A DNA stretch of 64,000 nt from Bifidobacterium sp. ESL0732 (GTDB lineage Bacteria > Actinomycetota > Actinomycetes > Actinomycetales > Bifidobacteriaceae), in contig NZ_CP113920.1 of NCBI RefSeq assembly GCF_029395535.1, forward strand, positions 1,736,001-1,800,000, in the 5' to 3' direction. The notes below the pieces were generated by a model, which was not told where the DNA came from, searched no databases, and saw nothing but the letters and a program-made list of their open reading frames with translations. This document shows, in pieces, positions 17,052 to 26,636 of this stretch (position 1 is the stretch's first letter; each line of letters opens with the position of its first letter). The translations under genes were made by a program, and so were the position numbers.

Positions 17052-17460
17052 GACCGGCCCTCCATTCACACCGCCGGCATCCGTTTTCACCGGATACGCG
17101 TCATTCCGCCTGTAGACGAAAACATCATTCGGACCTCTAAAAAAATAATCCTTCAAGCTGACAAAACGATTTATATATACATCTATTGTTCTAATGTCGT
17201 ATATTCGTTTGTATTTCTTTACGACCTTTGAAAAAACTTTATACTTATAGAAAGTCAAACAAGATCGCAAAATCTGCTAAAATATTTGATGTTATTGATT
17301 TTTCAACGAAAACCCAACGACAAATCTTACTAAAAACGTTTTAATAATCCCACGTTTGCAAGGCATTCGTCGAGCCTTCTAGCTATTCTTTTAGAAAGGC
17401 TTACGTTTTACTCGTTTCCAAGTTCAACGCGGCATCGAGGAATTATCAGAGGGAATTGTC
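17052..17460. other. AT-rich divergent intergenic region (crcB / nox)
   Basis: There is no gene here. The centre (17155-17345) is much richer in A and T than its neighbours and should hold the divergent promoters. A small hairpin AAGGC/GCCTT lies at 17360-17378. I looked for a fluoride riboswitch on the minus strand and a Rex-type TTGTNA palindrome on the plus strand and could not support either. Confidence 0.4.
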
Positions 17461-18876
17461 ATGACTACAGTTGCTGTTATCGGATGCACACACGCAGGTA
17501 CGTATGCTGCCAATTCCATTCTTAAAAACCATCCTGACTGGACGGTCGACGTCTTCGAGAAAAATGACACCGTTTCCTTCCTCTCTTGTGGCATCGCCCT
17601 ATGGGCAGGCAACCATGTCAGCAGCACGGAAAAGATGTTCTACACCACCCCCGAAGAGCTTGAAAAAAACGGGGCGAGCATGCACATGCGCCACGAGGTC
17701 ACCGACGTCGACATCAAGGCGAAGAAACTGGATGCCACCGATCTTGAAACCGGCAAATCGAAACAATACCGGTTCGATAAACTCGTCATCACCACGGGTT
17801 CCTCGCCGGCGGCGCCCTTCATCCAAGGTCTCAAAGAGGCACTCGAGAACGGCCAGGCGATGCTGTGCAAAGACTTCAACGACGGCAAACGTATCGTTGA
17901 ACGCGCCAAGAAGATCAAGTCGGTCGTGCTGGTCGGAGCCGGCTATATCGGCTGCGAGCTGGCGGAACAGCTGAGCACGCGCGGCATCAAAGTGACGCTC
18001 GTCGACGCGCTGCCGCATGTGCTCGACAACAATTACGACCAGTCCGTTACCGATCAGGCCGAGACTGCGTTCAAGGAGCACGACGTCACCCTGGCTATGA
18101 ACCAGAAAGTCGTCGCCTTCCGCCCTGAGACCGGCAGCGACGGGGCCGAGGATTCCGGAGTCACCGTGGTCACCGAACTTGGAGAATACACCGCCGATCT
18201 CGCGGTGATGGGCGCAGGCTTCGTACCGAATACCCGCCTGGTCGCCTCCCAGCTGCGCACATTGGGCTACGGCGCCATCATCGTCGACCAATACATGCAC
18301 GCGGCAACGCCTGAAAACGATATCCTCGATGACGTGTTCGCCGCCGGCGACTGCGCGACCGTACATTTCAACCCGACGAACAGCAACGAATACCGGCCGC
18401 TGGCCACGAACGCCATCCGCGAGGCGATGCTGATCGGCGAGAACATTGAAGAACCCACCAAAGCCTATGCAGGCACGCAAGCTACCAGCGCCATCCAGCT
18501 TTACGACCTGTCGATGTCTTCCAGCGGCATGACCTTGGATCTGGCTGACCGGCGTCATATCGAAGCCGACTCCGCGACCATCCAAGAAAACTACCGTCCG
18601 GAATTCATGCTTTCCACCACCCCGGTGACGGCGACCATCGTCTATGAGAAAGCGACCGGGCGCATTCTGGGCGCACAGTTCGCCGCGAAACACGACATCT
18701 CGATGGCGGCCAATCTCATTTCCGTGGCCATCCAAGCGGGATTCACCGTCGAACAGCTGGCCTCGACCGATATGCTTTTCCAGCCCAACTTCGACCAGCC
18801 GGTCAATTTCGTCAGCTCCGTTGCAATGGCCGCTGCCGACAAGCGCAGCAAAGCGGCTGAAAGCGCCAAAGAGTAA
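17461..18876 (+). CDS. nox: FAD-dependent NADH oxidase (water-forming type)
   Basis: This 471-residue flavoprotein disulfide reductase family enzyme reduces O2 with NADH, regenerating NAD+ and protecting an anaerobe from oxygen. VAVIGCTHAGTYAA is the FAD-binding Rossmann motif. FLSCGIALW holds the redox Cys near residue 42, expected as a sulfenic acid. VVLVGAGYIGCELAEQL is the NADH-binding motif and DDVFAAGDCA the second FAD contact. A C-terminal dimerisation domain follows (ISMAANLISVAIQ). AGAGGG precedes the ATG by about nine bases. CoA-disulfide reductase or NADH peroxidase are alternatives in the same family; the motif set favours Nox. Confidence 0.88.
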   Translation: MTTVAVIGCTHAGTYAANSILKNHPDWTVDVFEKNDTVSFLSCGIALWAGNHVSSTEKMFYTTPEELEKNGASMHMRHEVTDVDIKAKKLDATDLETGKSKQYRFDKLVITTGSSPAAPFIQGLKEALENGQAMLCKDFNDGKRIVERAKKIKSVVLVGAGYIGCELAEQLSTRGIKVTLVDALPHVLDNNYDQSVTDQAETAFKEHDVTLAMNQKVVAFRPETGSDGAEDSGVTVVTELGEYTADLAVMGAGFVPNTRLVASQLRTLGYGAIIVDQYMHAATPENDILDDVFAAGDCATVHFNPTNSNEYRPLATNAIREAMLIGENIEEPTKAYAGTQATSAIQLYDLSMSSSGMTLDLADRRHIEADSATIQENYRPEFMLSTTPVTATIVYEKATGRILGAQFAAKHDISMAANLISVAIQAGFTVEQLASTDMLFQPNFDQPVNFVSSVAMAAADKRSKAAESAKE

Positions 18877-19003
18877 GCGGGATCAGCTTAAGAATAACCG
18901 GGAAATGACCATTGAGCTGCCACAAAACGGTAAAGGCCGACCTCGAAAGTTGAAATGACGGCTTAGCACCATCCTCACAGGGTTATTTCATCCGTCAACG
19001 TTC

Positions 19004-19052
19004 CAGCCCGGTCCGCAAGTCAACGATGCGAATCGGGCTGAATTGTTTCTTT
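19004..19052 (+). terminator. hairpin terminator after nox
   Basis: CAGCCCG (19004-19010) pairs with CGGGCTG (19034-19040), and AATTGTTTCTTT follows. It also lies just beyond the stop of the convergent metY gene. Confidence 0.65.
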
Positions 19053-19070
19053 GGTCAGCGCGTCACCGCT

Positions 19071-20462
19071 TTAGTATGCGCCGGCGATGACCCGGTCGAG
19101 ATCGGCAATAAGGTCGGAAGGTTTTTCCAAACCGATGGAAAGTCTGAGCAAATGGTCGTCGACACCGGCCGCGCGACGATAGTCCCCCGGAACCTCGCGG
19201 TGCGTGATGCGCGCCGGATTGACGATCAGCGAATGTGTGTCGCCGATGTTGGGAACGTAGGAAAACACACGAACGGCATTAACGACGCGGTTGATATGCG
19301 ATTCGTCACCTTCCAGCCTGAAGGAAAGCACCGGGCCGATGCCGTGGGGGAAATAGCGGTCGGCAAGCGGCTTGTCAGCGCTGGAATCAAGCCCGGAGTA
19401 ATTGACTTGGGTGACATGCGGCACCGTTTCAAGGTGGCGCGCGATTTCAAGAGCGGTATCGGTTTCGCGGCGGAAACGCTGCGGCAGCGTCTCCAAGCCG
19501 ATCAGCTGAAGGTAGGCGTTGGTCGGCGACATCACCGCGCCGAGATTGTGCAGGTATTTGATGCGTACGCGGCCGGCAAAAGCGGCATTGCCGTAGGCTT
19601 CGGCGAAACTTTTCCAGATGCCTTTCCGTTCGTCACTGACGACCAGCTCTTTTTGGGTGAATTGCGGGAAACGGCCGTTGGTCCAATCGAAATTGCCGGA
19701 ATCGACGACCACTCCGCCCAGGGCGTCGCCGTGGCCGCTGATGCCTTTGGTGGTGGAATGGACGACGACATCGGCACCGAACTCGATTGGACGGAACAAA
19801 TACGGCGTCGGCACAGTGTTGTCGACGATGAGGGCAACGCCGTGGCGATGGAGCATGTCGGCAAGGGCTTTGATGTCGGTGATATTGGTGGAGGGGTTCG
19901 CCACGGATTCTGCGAAAACGGCGCGGGTATCGGGCGTTATTTTCGACTCGACCTCGGCAATGTCGTTGATGTCCTCAACGAAATCGGTGTGGATACCGAA
20001 CTGCGGGAAGAAGCTTTCCATAGCATCGACGGAGGCACCATAGAGGTCTTTGGGAGCGATAAGCCTGCCGCCGCCTTCGGCCGCACAGAGCAGTGCGAAC
20101 GAGACCGCTGCCATGCCCGAGGCGAGCGCCACCGCTGAAACCCCACCTTCAAGGTCAGCCAGGCGACGTTCCAGCGCATCAACCGTGGGGTTGGCGCAGC
20201 GGGAGTAGGAGAATCCCTCGATTTCACCAGAGGAAAGGCCGTCGCCGCGGACCGCGTCGTGCATGGCGAAAGCGGCGCTCTGGTAGATGGGGATACTCAC
20301 CGAACCGTTGTGCTCGTATGGATTGTAGCCGGCGTGAACGGCACGGGTTTCGAAGGCCAGTTGCGGCTGTGCACTTGGGGAATCGGCAGTCCCTGCATCG
20401 TAGGCTTGGGAATCGTTGGACTTTGGACAGCCCGCCAAACCGTTTTCGGTGTCACTGGACAT
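19071..20462 (-). CDS. metY: O-acetylhomoserine sulfhydrylase-type PLP enzyme
   Basis: This 463-residue enzyme of the Cys/Met metabolism PLP family (fold type I) probably makes homocysteine, or a related product, from O-acetylhomoserine and sulfide. An N-terminal extension of about 30 residues precedes FETRAVHAGYNP. Then come YSRCANPTVDALE, ALASGMAAVSFA, DNTVPTPYLFRPIEFGAD and the PLP lysine in VHSTTKGISGHGDALGG. SLIVNPARITHREV near the C-terminus is typical of the MetY group rather than MetB/MetC. The start has GGGGGAG six bases upstream, and a consensus -35 TTGACA lies at 20518-20523 on the minus strand. No SAM riboswitch was seen. The ABC gene upstream is on the same strand but 210 bases away. 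Confidence 0.93.
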   Translation of the reverse strand: MSSDTENGLAGCPKSNDSQAYDAGTADSPSAQPQLAFETRAVHAGYNPYEHNGSVSIPIYQSAAFAMHDAVRGDGLSSGEIEGFSYSRCANPTVDALERRLADLEGGVSAVALASGMAAVSFALLCAAEGGGRLIAPKDLYGASVDAMESFFPQFGIHTDFVEDINDIAEVESKITPDTRAVFAESVANPSTNITDIKALADMLHRHGVALIVDNTVPTPYLFRPIEFGADVVVHSTTKGISGHGDALGGVVVDSGNFDWTNGRFPQFTQKELVVSDERKGIWKSFAEAYGNAAFAGRVRIKYLHNLGAVMSPTNAYLQLIGLETLPQRFRRETDTALEIARHLETVPHVTQVNYSGLDSSADKPLADRYFPHGIGPVLSFRLEGDESHINRVVNAVRVFSYVPNIGDTHSLIVNPARITHREVPGDYRRAAGVDDHLLRLSIGLEKPSDLIADLDRVIAGAY

Positions 20463-20672
20463 AGTGCTCCCCCAATATCTTGTCGCTTTCGATAAATGTT
20501 TTGATACTACGTTACCGTGTCAAACCTTCGCCGCCACGCATCCCGCCATATCAAAAATCTATACATGGTTCATTTGGCTACAAGACACAACGGGAATGAT
20601 TGATTCCACAGACGAAAACACGTGCGCATACATCTTGGAATGTAGGCGCGCGTGCAATGACTGTGCAGAAGG

Positions 20673-23549
20673 TTATTCGGTACGCAGCGCGGTGGCTGGG
20701 TCCTGTTTCGCGGCCTTGTGCGACGGAATGAGCCCGCCGATCAAGGTCAGCACTACCGACAGAATAATGAGAATGATTGCGCCGGAAAGCGGCAGCGCGG
20801 CGTTGACGCGATCCGTGCCCATGAAGTGGTGCATCACCGCATTGCCAGGCACGATCAGTATCAGCGTCACCACAATGCCTATCACCCCGGCGCACAGGCC
20901 GATGATGCCCGTCTCGGCGTTGAAGACCGTGGAAACGTTGTGCTTCGAGGCGCCCATCGCGCGCAGGATACCGATCTCCTTGGTGCGTTCAAGCACCGAG
21001 ATGTAGGTGATGATGCCGATCATGATCGACGAGACCACCAGCGAGACCGCCACGAAGGCGATCAGCACGTAGGTGATGACGTTGATGATGGTGGTCACCG
21101 AGTTCATCATCAGGCCCGCGTAGTCGGTGTAGACGATGCGGTCCTTCTTTTTGGCGCCGTCGTTGTATTGCTTGATGGCGTCCTCGATTTTGTTCTTGGA
21201 ATCAAAGCTGTCCGCGTAGATCTTGATGGAACTCGGGGCATCGCGGCCGATGACGCCGAAGTCGGCAAGATTGCCGTTGTAGGTGCCCGTGGAGACGTAC
21301 TGGTTGTAGATCGAGACCAGAACGTTTTCGGGAGCCGTGGCGAGATAGTTGCTGAAAGCCTGCGCCACCTGCTGCTCTCCCATGCCGGAAATCGCTTCCT
21401 GCGGGTTGCTGGCTACAGCCGAGTTGCCGGCCGCCGCCGCAGCCGCGCTACGCTGCTGGGTGACCTCGGCGGACTGATTGGCGCTCGCGGCACCCATGCC
21501 GCCCGGAGCCTGGGTCATCAGGCTTTTGGCCATGTTGGCTTGGTCGGAGACAGGGAGTGAGGCCACATAGGCCTTGGCATTGGCGGCCTTGGTCGCATCA
21601 TCGGAAGGGGCGAAGGTCATGCCGTTCAAGATGTTATGGCTCGGGTCGGCCTTCTGAGCGTCGACGATTTCGCTCGATTTCGCATGGTCGATCAAGGAGT
21701 CGGTGAGCATACGTGTGTATCCGATGCCTGGCGCAAGCGGGGTCGTCTTGGCATTGGCATCAGCACGGATGACACCTACCACCTTGAGTTTGACTGCCGA
21801 CTGGGAGTCCATAAGTTTGCCGACTTGGTCGGCATCGTTACCCACATATTTGTAGTGTCCGTCCGCACCTTTGACGTACTGGTCGGCCGCGGGCAACAGC
21901 GTCAACGACTGGCTCATCGCCTTGGAATAGTCGATGCGCGTTGTGTTGGTCTTGACCTTTTCACCGCTGTTGAGCCGGTTCATCATGTCGTTGTAGTCGG
22001 CTGCAGGAAGCAGGCCGAGCTCATAGACCTGGGTCAGCGGGATCTGGTTGTTCTTGTCGAGTACGAGGACTACCTGGTTGCTCGACTTGGGCCAATGGCC
22101 TTTGACCATCTGGTAGTTGTCGGTGATCACCGAGCTGATGGGCTGCTTGTCGGCGTGCTCACCTGGCATGATCTCGGCAAAGGCGGAAGGAGCCTTGTTG
22201 TTGTCGGTTTTGCCAGTAAGCTTCGACATCTGCAGGGATTGAATGCTTGAGAAATCGGTCGAGGACGAATTGAGGCCGGCGATGGTGCCTGCGATGGACT
22301 GAGATGCGGAACCTCCCATCTTCACACCATCCACGTCCACAAGCGTGTCCTTGGAATCATGCGTGAACACGGAGAACTTGGGCGCGTATGAATACTGGAT
22401 GCCGATGTCGCCAACATACTTGCGCACATCGTTGCCTGGCTTATCGAGATACTGCTTGAACGGGCTTAGATTGTTGCTGGTGATGCCATTGGTGACCGAC
22501 GAAGCACCCTTGACGCTCGAATCGTCGGGGTAGATGCCGTTGCGCGGCTTGGCTTTGGCCTTGGAATCTACCGCGGCCTGGGCAGTGTCCATGATCTTGT
22601 TCATGTCGAAGGTCTGCTCGTTGATCTCGATGGGGTACGAGGTCAGCGTCTCCTTTTGGATGTCGGCGATATAGCGGTTCACGCCGGTGGAGACGGAAAG
22701 AATCAGCGCGATGCCGATAATGCCGATGGAACCGGCAAAGGAGGTCAGAATGGTGCGAGCCTTCTTGCTTTTGAGGTTGTTGAAGCTCAGCGCTACCGCG
22801 GTGGCGAACGACATCGACGCCTTGCCCATCGTGCGGTGGACGGCAGGCTTTTCGTCCACCATTTCCTCAGGCTCGACGGGGCGTGAATCACCACGAATCA
22901 CACCGTCCTTGAGTTCGACGATGCGGTTGGCGTATTGATGGGCGAGGTCTGGGTTGTGGGTGACCATGACGACCAAGCGGTCCTGCGCCACTTCCTTCAG
23001 AAGGTCCATAATCTGCACGGAAGTCTCGGAATCGAGCGCACCCGTAGGCTCGTCGGCCAGGACGATGCTCGGATCGTTGACCAACGCACGGGCGATGGCC
23101 ACGCGCTGCATCTGACCGCCGGAAAGCTGGTTCGGTTTTTTGTTGATATGCTCGCCCAAGCCAACCTTTTTCAGCGCTTCTTTGGCACGCCTGCGACGCT
23201 CGACACGGGAGACGCCCGAGATTGTCAGTGCCAGCTCGACGTTGGAGAGGATGGTCTGGTGCGGGATGAGGTTGTAGCTCTGGAAGACAAAGCCGACCGT
23301 GTGGTTGCGATAGGAGTCCCAGTCTCGGTCCTTGTATTGCCGGGTCGAGGTGCCGTTGATCACCAGATCGCCAGAATCATAGCGGTCTAGCCCACCGATG
23401 ATGTTCAAGAGGGTGGTCTTGCCGGAACCGGACGGGCCCAGAATGGCGACGAATTCGTTGTCGCGCAGGGTCAGGCTCACGTGGTCGAGCGCCTTCTGGA
23501 CGAAATCGCCGGTCTTGTATTGCTTGCTGATGTCTTTAATCTGTAGCAC
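20673..23549 (-). CDS. MacB-like ABC transporter, ATPase fused to FtsX-type permease
   Basis: In this 958-residue fusion, residues 1-230 are the ATPase: LGPSGSGKTTLLNIIGG Walker [16 protein letters not shown] signature and [11 protein letters not shown] Walker B. A membrane helix follows at about 265-295 (ILTSFAGSIGIIGIALILS). Then comes a large extracytoplasmic domain (about 300-790), including a Gln/Ala-rich stretch. Three C-terminal FtsX-type helices end at SHKAAKQDPATALRTE. Such proteins drive mechanotransmission or export of lipids, peptides or drugs rather than moving substrate through a membrane channel. The GTG at 23549 follows GGGGAATTC; longer in-frame starts run through the repeat region and are unlikely. 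A TetR gene is divergent 635 bases away. Confidence 0.92.
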   Translation of the reverse strand: MLQIKDISKQYKTGDFVQKALDHVSLTLRDNEFVAILGPSGSGKTTLLNIIGGLDRYDSGDLVINGTSTRQYKDRDWDSYRNHTVGFVFQSYNLIPHQTILSNVELALTISGVSRVERRRRAKEALKKVGLGEHINKKPNQLSGGQMQRVAIARALVNDPSIVLADEPTGALDSETSVQIMDLLKEVAQDRLVVMVTHNPDLAHQYANRIVELKDGVIRGDSRPVEPEEMVDEKPAVHRTMGKASMSFATAVALSFNNLKSKKARTILTSFAGSIGIIGIALILSVSTGVNRYIADIQKETLTSYPIEINEQTFDMNKIMDTAQAAVDSKAKAKPRNGIYPDDSSVKGASSVTNGITSNNLSPFKQYLDKPGNDVRKYVGDIGIQYSYAPKFSVFTHDSKDTLVDVDGVKMGGSASQSIAGTIAGLNSSSTDFSSIQSLQMSKLTGKTDNNKAPSAFAEIMPGEHADKQPISSVITDNYQMVKGHWPKSSNQVVLVLDKNNQIPLTQVYELGLLPAADYNDMMNRLNSGEKVKTNTTRIDYSKAMSQSLTLLPAADQYVKGADGHYKYVGNDADQVGKLMDSQSAVKLKVVGVIRADANAKTTPLAPGIGYTRMLTDSLIDHAKSSEIVDAQKADPSHNILNGMTFAPSDDATKAANAKAYVASLPVSDQANMAKSLMTQAPGGMGAASANQSAEVTQQRSAAAAAAGNSAVASNPQEAISGMGEQQVAQAFSNYLATAPENVLVSIYNQYVSTGTYNGNLADFGVIGRDAPSSIKIYADSFDSKNKIEDAIKQYNDGAKKKDRIVYTDYAGLMMNSVTTIINVITYVLIAFVAVSLVVSSIMIGIITYISVLERTKEIGILRAMGASKHNVSTVFNAETGIIGLCAGVIGIVVTLILIVPGNAVMHHFMGTDRVNAALPLSGAIILIILSVVLTLIGGLIPSHKAAKQDPATALRTE

Positions 23550-23670
23550 GAATTCCCCGCTGCCTCTATGTATATGCGTGCCTTCACGACACCGCACGTC
23601 GTCCTGCCACTCTACCCCGACGCACGGCCCGGTTCGCCGTCGGCGGGCGATATGGAGAAATTGCGCCGCC

Positions 23671-23840
23671 GCGTCGAAAAGCAGGAAAATCACGTGCGGA
23701 ATCTGCTTTTGAACGCGCTGAGTCAATGCGATGCGTCAAAAAGCAGAGTAATCACCCTTGCAATCTGCTTTTTGACGCAATCACACACTTCCCTGCGTCG
23801 AAAAGCAGTGAAAGGCGGCGCGGCTGCCGCTTTTTGACGC
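23671..23840. repeat. six-site alternating palindromic array, 62-bp period
   Basis: The motif GCGTCRAAAAGCAG occurs at 23671-23684, 23733-23746 and 23795-23808. Its reverse complement (with variants) occurs at 23703-23716, 23765-23778 and 23827-23840. Both the forward and the reverse copies repeat every 62 bases exactly, so sites of opposite orientation alternate every 32 and 30 bases. Intervening sequences are not conserved. It could be a REP/BIME-like element or an operator array. Confidence 0.85.
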
Positions 23841-23931
23841 GATGAGTCCGATACCGCTCACACAGAACACCCGATTATCGCCGTGAGCGAACAGAGCCGC
23901 CCTCGTTGCAAACAGTATTAGCATCCGTTGT

Positions 23932-24111
23932 GTGAACACTGTTAACATCAGGCAGCGCGATACCTCACACGGTCTCGCGATTGACTGCCAGAAGCTCAAA
24001 AAATCATTCGGCGATATCCTCAAACCGACGGGCATCATTGTAGCCGTGAGCGTAGTATTGGCACTATTGGTTCTCGCCGGATACCGCAGGCAGACCAAAG
24101 TGGACAGATAA
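23932..24111 (+). CDS. possible small single-pass membrane protein
   Basis: A GTG-initiated frame of 59 codons ends in a membrane helix (IIVAVSVVLALLVLAGY, about 35-51) and a basic tail RRQTKVDR. No ribosome binding site is clear, and the frame opens only a little upstream of the GTG. It may be a genuine small protein, the remnant of a lost membrane-protein gene, or chance. It lies between the palindromic array and the TetR gene. Confidence 0.25.
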   Translation: MNTVNIRQRDTSHGLAIDCQKLKKSFGDILKPTGIIVAVSVVLALLVLAGYRRQTKVDR

Positions 24112-24183
24112 CAACAGCAAAACGTCCGATGTCCGGCTATCTGATCAGCAACCGGGCATCGTGTGACGGGTAGTGAGGGATGT

Positions 24184-24966
24184 ATGGCACGCAAGGCCGA
24201 AACCGCAAAAACCGGCACAAACAGAGGCACGCTCAACCGCGAAACGCTTTTGAAGAACGCTCTGGCCATTGTGGATGAGGACGGCCTTGACGCCTTGAGC
24301 CTGCGGGCGTTGGGCAAACGGATCGGTGTTTCCTACACGGCCCTTTACCGACATCTACCCGACAAGAACGCACTGCTCGACGGCATCGCCGAACAAATCT
24401 GGCGCGAGACACTTTCCGGACTTGAGGATAGCAATCCCGACACAAAGCGTGACACAACCACTCATACAGCTTCGAAAACAGAGTCAAAGAAGACACCAGA
24501 TACCGCAGACACCGCCATCGACCGCGATTGGAAAAGCCATGTGAAACGCTACGCGATGAAGTTGCATGCCACGCTGCTCAAACACCCCAACGCGGCGATT
24601 TTGGTGGCAACACATCCTATCGATACCTTGGAGCAATACCAACTCCTCGCCGCTGCCATCAAACCTTTCATGACTGTTCTTGCCGGAAAGAATCCACCCG
24701 ACGACCTGGTGGGGCTGATCCAAGGCGCCACCATCCTGACTACTGGCTATGTGCTGGCCGAAGCCGTCGCCCCCTTCGGCGACACAGGACGGTCCACCCC
24801 CGACCCATCAGACGCGACACGCGACGAGGCCATGCGTCAATTCCCTGAACTCGCCAAGTTGCTGGCACCACTGGCCGACACCTCCACGCCCTGGAGGATG
24901 AAGGACGAATACCAAAAAGCCCTTGACGCGTTGATCGATGGTTGGGGCCCAGGTACGTCCAAGTAA
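24184..24966 (+). CDS. TetR/AcrR family transcriptional regulator
   Basis: This is a 260-residue repressor. An N-terminal basic segment precedes the helix-turn-helix LSLRALGKRIGVSYTALYRHLPDKNALL (read as two adjacent helices, residues about 40-68). The C-terminal ligand-binding domain (about 115-255) resembles the TetR_C group. A Thr/Lys-rich linker (about 85-110) is unusual. ATG 24184 has GAGGG about five bases upstream; an earlier GTG at 24163 is less likely. It is divergent from the MacB-like exporter, which suggests control of that exporter (inference). Confidence 0.88.
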   Translation: MARKAETAKTGTNRGTLNRETLLKNALAIVDEDGLDALSLRALGKRIGVSYTALYRHLPDKNALLDGIAEQIWRETLSGLEDSNPDTKRDTTTHTASKTESKKTPDTADTAIDRDWKSHVKRYAMKLHATLLKHPNAAILVATHPIDTLEQYQLLAAAIKPFMTVLAGKNPPDDLVGLIQGATILTTGYVLAEAVAPFGDTGRSTPDPSDATRDEAMRQFPELAKLLAPLADTSTPWRMKDEYQKALDALIDGWGPGTSK

Positions 24967-25045
24967 CTTTACGGTTTCACCGACCCGACAATCGGCCTTG
25001 TCTCGGTCCGCTCCATTTCGCGGCTCCGTCCCACCACTTCGCCAA

Positions 25046-25399
25046 TCAGTCAACCGGCTGGCCCATGGCCTCTTTATAGCTCGTTCCCCACGAACGCAAG
25101 GCGTCGATGACCGTCTTCAGGCTGCGGCCGGTATCGGTGAGCGAATACTCGACACGCGGCGGTACCTCGGCATAGACCTTGCGATTGACCAAACCGTCGG
25201 CTTCCATCTCACGCAGATTCGAGGTGAGCACCTTCTGCGAAACGTCGCCGACCGAACGTTGCAGTTCACTGAACCGCTTGGTGCCTTGCAACAGATCGCG
25301 GACAATCAGCACCGTCCACTTGTTGCCGATCAATGTCATCGTGGTCTCCACCGGACACGCCGGCAACGCGTTTTTATCGAATTTTCCTCGCATCGTCAT
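25046..25399 (-). CDS. HxlR family winged-helix regulator
   Basis: This 117-residue dimeric regulator matches the HxlR family: CPVETTMTLIGNKWTVLIVRDLL with the family Cys near residue 15, RFSELQRSVGDVSQKVLTSNLREMEADGLV with the recognition helix (read as consecutive segments) and VEYSLTDTGRSL as the wing. Several members (YodB, HypR, QorR) sense quinones, diamide or hypochlorite through that N-terminal Cys. It is divergent from two NAD(P)-binding oxidoreductase-like genes, which fits redox or electrophile control. The usual length supports this start. Confidence 0.93.
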   Translation of the reverse strand: MTMRGKFDKNALPACPVETTMTLIGNKWTVLIVRDLLQGTKRFSELQRSVGDVSQKVLTSNLREMEADGLVNRKVYAEVPPRVEYSLTDTGRSLKTVIDALRSWGTSYKEAMGQPVD

Positions 25400-25827
25400 T
25401 TCCCTATTCCTTTTAACGCACGTGCCATATGCCGATCAAACCGTAGAGGCACGTACTCCATTCCGAACCCCGACGACTTATTGTCGGCAACAATTCAGCG
25501 GATATCCTGCGTTTGTACACTTTCAATAGTTATTTTAAGATACTAAAGATATTTTTAGACACTATCAACTTAAAAGATGGTTCCTCTAGTAGCGTAATAC
25601 CGGATTTATTATTCATCTTTTCTGTTGGAAATCCACAAAGCTTACTTTAAAGTTCCTATACTTCCTTTTTGTAACTACCAACTTTTACTACTGTTCTCCG
25701 CTATAGTGAAAGCAACAACGACATCAACACAGCCGTTGACACCATCAGCCGGCAAAGCGGCAATGACCACAGACACGGCATCATCAGAAACAACCACAGC
25801 ACAGGTATCAAAACAAGGAGCATCATC
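25400..25827. promoter_or_regulatory. divergent regulatory region, HxlR / oxidoreductases
   Basis: There is no gene in these 428 bases. The region is AT-rich between 25530 and 25690. An imperfect inverted repeat ATACTTCCTTTTTGTAACTA (25658-25677) resembles HxlR-type operators, and an AT-rich repeat near 25536-25556 may be a second site. The leader 25700-25827 is rich in ACA/ACC codon-like triplets and is not coding in a convincing way. Confidence 0.4.
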
Positions 25828-26442
25828 ATGGCAACAGTAACCGTTTTCGGAGCAGGCAACATCGGATCAGGCGTGGCGGGCCTCGCCGTAAAAGCGGGCG
25901 CCGACGTACAGGTCATCAACCGCGACAAGGCCAAGGCTGAGGCGATCGGCGGCGTGAAGGCGGCGGCATGGGGCGAGCCGATCACCGGCGACATCGTCGT
26001 GCTGGCACTCCCCCAGGCCGCCGAGGCCAGCGTAGTGGCCGACTACGGCGAGCAACTGGCCGGCAAGACCGTAGTCGATCCGAGCAACCCCGTCGATTTC
26101 AACACTATGGACCTCGCCTTGCCGAACGGCGCCGATTCCGCAGCCGAAGACCTCGCAGCCAAGTTGCCGGACAGCAACGTGGTCAAGGCGTTCAACACCA
26201 CCTTCGCCGCCACTCTGGCGTCGGGCACCATCGACGGCAAACCGGTGACCGTGATGGCCGCCTCTGACTCGAGCGAGGCCAAAACCGCGCTGAAGTCTCT
26301 AGTTGAGGCCGCGGGACTGCGTTTCGTGGATGTCGGCGCTCTCAAGCGCGCCAGCTACATGGAAGCGTTCGGCGCCTTGCAGATGGTCGTCGCGATGGGC
26401 GGCGGCACCCCGTGGACCGGCGGATTCAAGGTCGTCGAGTAA
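25828..26442 (+). CDS. NAD(P)-binding F420-reductase-like oxidoreductase
   Basis: The 204-residue Rossmann-fold protein begins with VTVFGAGNIGSGVAGLAVKAG, the dinucleotide-binding loop. DIVVLALPQAA, KTVVDPSNPVDF and NVVKAFNTTFAATLASG follow. This pattern fits the NADPH-dependent F420 reductase (Fno) / STEAP-like family (NAD-binding F420-oxidoreductase). F420 is not expected in bifidobacteria, so another acceptor such as a flavin, quinone or ferric iron is more likely (inference). The HxlR gene is divergent and a second oxidoreductase-like gene lies downstream. Confidence 0.88.
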   Translation: MATVTVFGAGNIGSGVAGLAVKAGADVQVINRDKAKAEAIGGVKAAAWGEPITGDIVVLALPQAAEASVVADYGEQLAGKTVVDPSNPVDFNTMDLALPNGADSAAEDLAAKLPDSNVVKAFNTTFAATLASGTIDGKPVTVMAASDSSEAKTALKSLVEAAGLRFVDVGALKRASYMEAFGALQMVVAMGGGTPWTGGFKVVE

Positions 26443-26636
26443 CTTGATGGCAACTTGTCGTGGGTGAATCGATCCAACAATCATTCACCCGCAACGTCGA
26501 TATCAGCACCTCACGTAACCGCAGTAAACGCAATGCGGCCATCTGCACCAACACGAAGTCCAATTCCACATTCGCCTATCAATCACTTTTACGCCAATTC
26601 TCAACCCACCAATCATTTCAACAAAGGAACATGTTT

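Larger units (their letters stand above)
23550..24183. other. intergenic region with palindromic array
   Basis: These 634 bases lie between the divergent ABC and TetR genes. The first half carries six alternating 14-bp motifs (separate entry). The second half contains a short open frame with a membrane helix (separate entry). The TetR gene and the ABC gene must both have promoters here. Confidence 0.6.

Noticed and set aside
17052-17270. Fluoride riboswitch before crcB
   Set aside because: Fragments such as GATG and GTCTACAGG are present, but the pseudoknot and conserved core could not be assembled.
20463-20672. SAM or S-box riboswitch before metY
   Set aside because: No K-turn or conserved core is visible; only a TTGACA promoter element is supported.
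23568-23837. Frame through the palindromic array
   Set aside because: The array's conserved units fall in different codon phases, so it is not coding.
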